From the NCBI GenBank assembly GCA_036244855.1, contig BQKZ01004765.1:35253-46041 (forward strand): a stretch of DNA of 10,789 bases, read 5' to 3'. The notes below the pieces were generated by a model that was given only the letters and a program-made list of their open reading frames with translations, was not told the origin of the DNA and ran no database searches. This stretch comes from Temnopleurus reevesii. Taxonomy: Eukaryota > Echinodermata > Echinoidea > Temnopleuroida > Temnopleuridae. Below are positions 7,251 to 10,789 of this stretch, in pieces (position 1 is the first letter of the stretch; each line of letters starts with the position of its first letter). A program made the position numbers and the translations under genes.

Positions 7251-8108
7251 TTCGGGGTAATTAAAGTGTTGCTGTTTGTTCCATCTCTTTTTCTCATTAG
7301 TTACCTGGCAGAATTCATATATTTCTAAAGTGATGGCAATGTTTAGGCCAATCTAATGATAGCCTGACTTTGTTAAACATTTTTGACTGATTATGATTTT
7401 ATAATTTCCAATATTTACTTTTCTATCATACTCTTTATCACTGATTTTTTTTTTATTTTTTTTTCTGAGTTTGTAAATTCTTGTTGGCATTTCTATTCTT
7501 TTTAAAATTGGTATTTATTTGACCTTGGATTTTACAAAATTTTGAGTTTATTCATTCTAATGTGTTCTGTATATAAAGAAATAGTCTTTCTATTCATTTT
7601 TTTTTCCAATTCTAATGACAAACTAACATGAACTTTGGAAATGAATACTGTGCACAATTTTTTTATACAAAAGCAAAAGTCTATGAGCTCTATCTTTGTC
7701 AAACATAAAACCAATCGTTCAATTTTGATGCAGGAATGCTTTCAGAATGTGTTGTCAATGCACAAATTGATTGCAAATAGAAAACTCAATGTTCATTGGT
7801 TTTGTTTGAGCTACAAACTGCAATTTTCCTTGTTGCTAGGTTACAATATATTCATTTTCGCCCACATGATTGATGTCCTTAGTTACAGGGGGAAATACAT
7901 GAAAATATACATCTATCTGATTGTGCCTGCATTGAACATTTCACATTTGCAATCTGTTTAATTTTAGATTCATTAATATTTACATGCAAATGAAAATGCA
8001 TGAAATGAAAAATTGTAGTAAATTGCATTATCAAATAACTGTATTGTTGTCGAGCAATGCATTCTGTTCATTCTGGTACAATATATTTAACCATTACTGA
8101 TTAGTCTA
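7251..8108. other. AT-rich non-coding stretch, probably intron
   Basis: Poly-T and AT-rich sequence (for example 7446-7464) with no convincing exon. The open frame at 7635-7961 is rich in codons expected from AT-rich DNA and has no splice-site support. Confidence 0.5.
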
Positions 8109-8321
8109 CTGTAAAAGCTGAAATTTTCGCCCGGGGTTTTATTTTTGCTAATTTTGCGACCATGAATTCACTGAAAATTTCCACTCATAATAATGCCCAT
8201 AGACTTGTGTACAATAAGCTTTCAAAACATGAAAATAATAACCCACTATTATGTAAGTATTTCTGAAATATGGTGAATTTGCGAAAAGTTATGCAGCATG
8301 CTAAAATATTGGCTTTTACAA
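8109..8321. mobile_element. MITE with CTGTAAAAGC-type ends, possible TA target duplication
   Basis: The left end ctgtaaaagctgaaatttt matches the reverse complement of the right end (ttgtaaaagccaatatttt) with a few mismatches. TA flanks both ends (8107-8108 and 8322-8323). The interior is AT-rich with words such as ttttgcgacc and tttgcgaaaa. TA duplication would fit the Tc1/mariner group, but no transposase is present. It ends about 100 bp upstream of the exon at 8420. Confidence 0.6.
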
Positions 8322-8419
8322 TATGCACAAGGTATTGTATTTTCAACATGATCTTTAATTGCTGTCAAATGGATCTACATGTACATGTACAACACAACTT
8401 TTCTCTTTTTTCCCCTCAG

Positions 8420-8619
8420 CTCAAGTAACTCTACAACCTACTCCAACCAAGATGGCATCCAGGCCAGCTCTCCAGGGGTCAGTTCCAGCGGCGGTCAAAG
8501 CTCGGACATTAGCCGGCAGATGTCCAGCGAGGACTTGAAGCATTTTGAGAGGAAGCTAGAAAGGGAGAGAGAGAAGAGGATCAACACGGAGCCGCCTCCT
8601 CCAAGGTTAGATTCAAGAG
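8420..8619 (+). CDS. internal coding exon (200 nt) of an unidentified protein
   Basis: A pyrimidine-rich tract ending in cccctcag immediately precedes 8420, and a consensus donor gtgagt starts at 8620. The open frame gives 66 complete codons, with one base of a codon at each edge (enters after two codon bases, leaves after one). The peptide starts Ser-rich (SSNSTTYSNQDG), continues through SSPGVSSSGGQSS, then a charged segment SSEDLKHFERKLERERE likely to be helical, and ends at a Pro run, EPPPPRLDSR. Base composition is about half G+C, clearly richer than the flanks, and codon use looks coding. An in-frame stretch upstream is open from 8379, but it is intron sequence with the acceptor tract inside it. 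The Ser-rich, charged-helix and polyproline composition resembles a linker of a scaffold or signalling protein, but I do not recognise the family. An alternative donor (gttaga at 8605) is weaker. Confidence 0.75.
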
Positions 8620-9456
8620 GTGAGTCTGTCACATCTTCTTTGTCTTTAAAGGTTATCTAAGGTCAAAATATATAATTTGTATGTTGCTGTTAGTGCTTTA
8701 AGTCTGTAGCAAAATGTGTACTAAAGAGATATGATAAAATGCAAAATTAATTATAATTGGCCCCAGATAGCTTGCAAATGCTTTTTTATGAGTCAATTTC
8801 AGGGTGCTACAAGAATATTTTCCACCACTTGCCCGACAGAACAAGTGTCTTTTCAAATTTATGGCCCAAACACAATTCCTATGCCTTTTTGGGCAAGTGA
8901 CAATTTTATTTACTTGCCCAATGGCTCAATTTTGTTGCCCTGGGCATTCGGGCAAGTGGGTTTGTAGCGCCCTGAATTTTCCAGGTCAAAGCACTATTGC
9001 ACAACTTTTTTGGTCACCTAATCAGGAAATAAACACTGAATGGATGATGATGAATATAGATCACTTAATATACTGTATATGCCAATCTATGACAAAGCTT
9101 CTAAATGACTTTATGACTTTACAATAACTTTTGTCTTAATCAACACGCCATTCGTTTGACTGATACATATAAATTTATACACGTGTTCCAAGTTATTTGT
9201 AAGAACAATTGCTTTTGAGATTTGAAAGATATGATCAATACAGTACTGTACATTAATATTTATTCAACAGTAAATAATCTAATAAGAATCATTGAAAGTT
9301 TGTAAGACAGTGCTAATATAATTTTCAATATTTAAATTTGATTTCTTTGCACCTCACTGCATTCACACGGATCGCATTCCCTCCCAATGCCTTTGCACAC
9401 ACACACGTATGTAAAATGTAGCATTGAGATATAGACGTGTGAGTCTCTTACCCTAG
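8620..9456 (+). other. intron between the two exons
   Basis: AT-rich sequence with stops in all frames, bounded by gtgagt at the left and ccctag at the right. It holds a MITE at 8800-8974. The remainder is featureless apart from a short palindrome, acagtactgt, near 9240 and a short CA run near 9397-9405. Intron status depends on the second exon being real. Confidence 0.5.
8800..8974. mobile_element. MITE with CAGGGYGCTACAA ends
   Basis: The left terminus CAGGGTGCTACAA (8800-8812) pairs with the right terminus TTGTAGCGCCCTG (8962-8974) with one mismatch. AATTT is directly repeated outside both ends (8795-8799, 8975-8979), a likely 5-bp target duplication. cacttgcccga or its complement recurs just inside both ends, and an internal 10-bp inverted pair TTGGGCAAGT / ACTTGCCCAA is also present. 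The CAGGG termini recall hAT-like elements, though those usually make 8-bp duplications. Open frames across it are artefacts. Confidence 0.75.
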
Positions 9457-9498
9457 ATTATGCTCTACCAAATGACATCGACCAGTTAAAGGAGCAAG
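9457..9498 (+). CDS. probable 42-nt small exon of the same gene
   Basis: The tract tctcttaccctag ends at 9456 and a donor gtaatc begins at 9499. Two of the three frames contain stops. The open one is exactly the frame required by the exon ending at 8619: its last G joins AT to make Asp, followed by YALPNDIDQLKEQ and one leftover base. The junction would read ...PPPPRLDSR-D-YALPNDIDQLKEQ. Length is 14 codons, with the same phase (1) on both sides, so skipping or including it keeps the reading frame. This fits a cassette exon. It is too short for family recognition. The support is splice signals plus phase agreement, which can arise by chance in a search this size, so confidence is moderate. 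The next exon, which must begin with two bases of a codon, was not found before the window ends. Confidence 0.5.
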
Positions 9499-9850
9499 GT
9501 AATCAGGGTTAAAAATACCCTTTTCTTTCCATTTTCCTCATGAAATATACATCCGGCAATATGGTGGGGCCATTTTGGAGCTCACTAGGGCAATTTCTAA
9601 GGACTAAGGGGCTAATAGCCCTTTTGTATTATTTACGCTGAAAGTACATTGTAAACATAAAATGTTTTTGAAGATCCATCAAATATTCACAAGCTATGCG
9701 CACCTGTCCTAGGATAAGTCATGCTTATTTTAAATGTAGATTCTATGCTATTAAGGCCAATTCCCATCTGAAACTTAGGGAGTGATGCATTCATTTGAGC
9801 TGTGGCCTGGCCTCATTTTTTTGTGTGTGTAATCTGGTAGGGATACGACA
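9499..9850. other. intron-like stretch with a relic of the large repeat
   Basis: No coding signal. 9608-9630 (ggggctaatagcccttttgt...) resembles the start of copies A and B (gggctaatcgcccttttccc) and may be a short relic. A GT microsatellite trace lies near 9821-9829. Confidence 0.4.
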
Positions 9851-9949
9851 GTCATGGAAAATTCTTGGAAATCCTGGAAAATGTTATGGTCATTGAAGGT
9901 CAGGAAAAAGTCAGGGAATTTGGAAAATTTGTCAAACGTCATGGAAAGG
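9851..9949 (+). repeat. degenerate 'gtcatggaaa' repeat cluster
   Basis: gtcatggaaaattcttgg, tcctggaaaatg, ggtcaggaaaaagtcaggga, tttggaaaatttgtc and gtcatggaaagg follow one another as diverged short units. The reverse-strand open frame here, rich in Phe, Asp and Ser, comes from the repeated triplets. Confidence 0.65.
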
Positions 9950-10789
9950 CGATGAAATTGCATTTACAGTGTATCTCTTGGCTATGGCAGCTTTCCAGTT
10001 CATCATGACTTTTTTTCTGCTTATAAAGGTCAGCCAATGTTTGAATACTAGCATTTTTCACTTTCACCTGTAAATTGAACATGAAAATGCATTTTAGAAA
10101 TGTTAACCTGAATCACAATACTCAAAGTTTAAAGGTTTTTATCAATAATACGAAACAAGCAACTCCATTAAATTATACCCCCACTTGTACTGTAGACTAC
10201 AAACTTAACCAAACTGTAACAGGCTACTAGTTAAACTTGATAAAAGTGTGGATAATACTTATCTTTCGTTTAGAAGTATTGTCCTAAATTCGGTGCCATA
10301 GTAACTCAATTTTTAGTCATTCTCTTTTATTTACGAATGATGTGCCTTAATTGTGCATTGACAATTGGAATTTTTTTTCTTTGGATCAAGTGTTTGCTGC
10401 TTTTCCCTTTCTAGTTTGGCAGTTCTTTCTAGTTGTTCCAGTGGTCTATTTAGTGTCTTTCGTTTTTAGCATATAGTTGTTTGAATTTGTAGAGGTTATT
10501 TGGGTACCTGGTATGTACTAATATGTAGTTCTGATAACAAAACAAATAATAGTAATTAGTTGCTCAGAATGTCAACAATAATCTCCCTAATACCTGATAA
10601 GCAGAGTGAATGCTATTTAACCAGTCTTTTGAAGTCTTTTCAATATTAACCTTTTCTTGGTTTAGACAGGGATAGGGAATTTTGTTTATTATTCAGTGGG
10701 TGACTTCAGATTGTTGTGCATGGGATCCAATTTGACTTTGATGTCCCGAAATGCAAGGAGTAACAAGTTGATCACCCCTCCCCCCCCCC
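9950..10789. other. AT-rich non-coding stretch ending in a C run
   Basis: No exon with both splice sites and an open frame was found, and no repeat beyond short A/T runs. The final ten bases (10780-10789) are C, so the window end may coincide with a sequencing or assembly break at a homopolymer. Confidence 0.5.

Noticed and set aside
7635..7961. 108-codon forward open frame
   Set aside because: Amino-acid make-up is what AT-rich sequence yields. No acceptor/donor pair bounds it, and no family is recognisable.
8731..9127. Two overlapping forward open frames after the first exon
   Set aside because: Both run through the MITE at 8800-8974, and the Cys/Pro-rich peptides derive from its acttgccc repeats.
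10470..10510. Candidate 41-nt exon flanked by tttttag and gtatgt
   Set aside because: All three frames contain a stop within the 41 bases, so it cannot be a coding internal exon.

Overview
This looks like animal nuclear DNA, probably from a marine invertebrate. The reasons are: it is mostly AT-rich non-coding sequence, the only convincing coding sequence is split by GT-AG introns, and it is crowded with tRNA-derived SINEs, short hairpin (MITE-like) elements and minisatellites. The SINE style and the many small terminal-inverted-repeat elements suggest an echinoderm such as a sea urchin or sea star. Amphioxus or another marine invertebrate is possible, and the species cannot be fixed from the sequence. 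There are two single N bases, at 1842 and 6359. I see no bacterial, phage or CRISPR features.

Layout: 1-1300 holds a 245-bp dispersed repeat (copy 1), a zone with four copies of a palindromic GTAACTGACRTTAC motif, and plain AT-rich DNA. 1304-1504 is a small inverted-repeat element. 1509-2965 is a 'cactatagacaggt' minisatellite complex that contains a second copy of the 245-bp repeat (1843-2093). It is also split by a ~529-bp segment (2164-2692) with several hairpins, internal repeats and a CTCF-like site. 3123-3185 is a GA microsatellite followed by a 17-G run. 3186-4665 is the longest stretch without obvious repeats; it has no credible gene but carries a compact cluster of RUNX-, CCAAT- and POU-like motifs near 3323-3364. 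4670-5075 is a degenerate tandem of three ~165-195-bp units.

5279-7250 is a mosaic. An older repeat is present twice in direct orientation (5279-6062 and 6618-7250). Copy A carries a full SINE and copy B a MITE, at nearly the same internal position. Between the copies lie a head-to-head SINE structure with perfect 97-bp arms (6063-6349) and a 216-bp hairpin (6360-6575). 7251-8108 is AT-rich with no gene seen.

The only gene evidence is on the + strand: a 200-nt exon (8420-8619) and a probable 42-nt exon (9457-9498). Their phases match, and they encode part of a Ser-rich, charged-helix, proline-containing protein that I cannot name. The intron between them holds a MITE (8800-8974), and another MITE (8109-8321) lies about 100 bp upstream of the first exon. 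No promoter, start codon, stop codon or polyadenylation site of this gene can be identified, so the window appears to be an internal, intron-rich slice of a larger gene. No multi-gene system is present. The most unusual structures are the nested and inverted mobile-element arrangements and the small in-frame exon.
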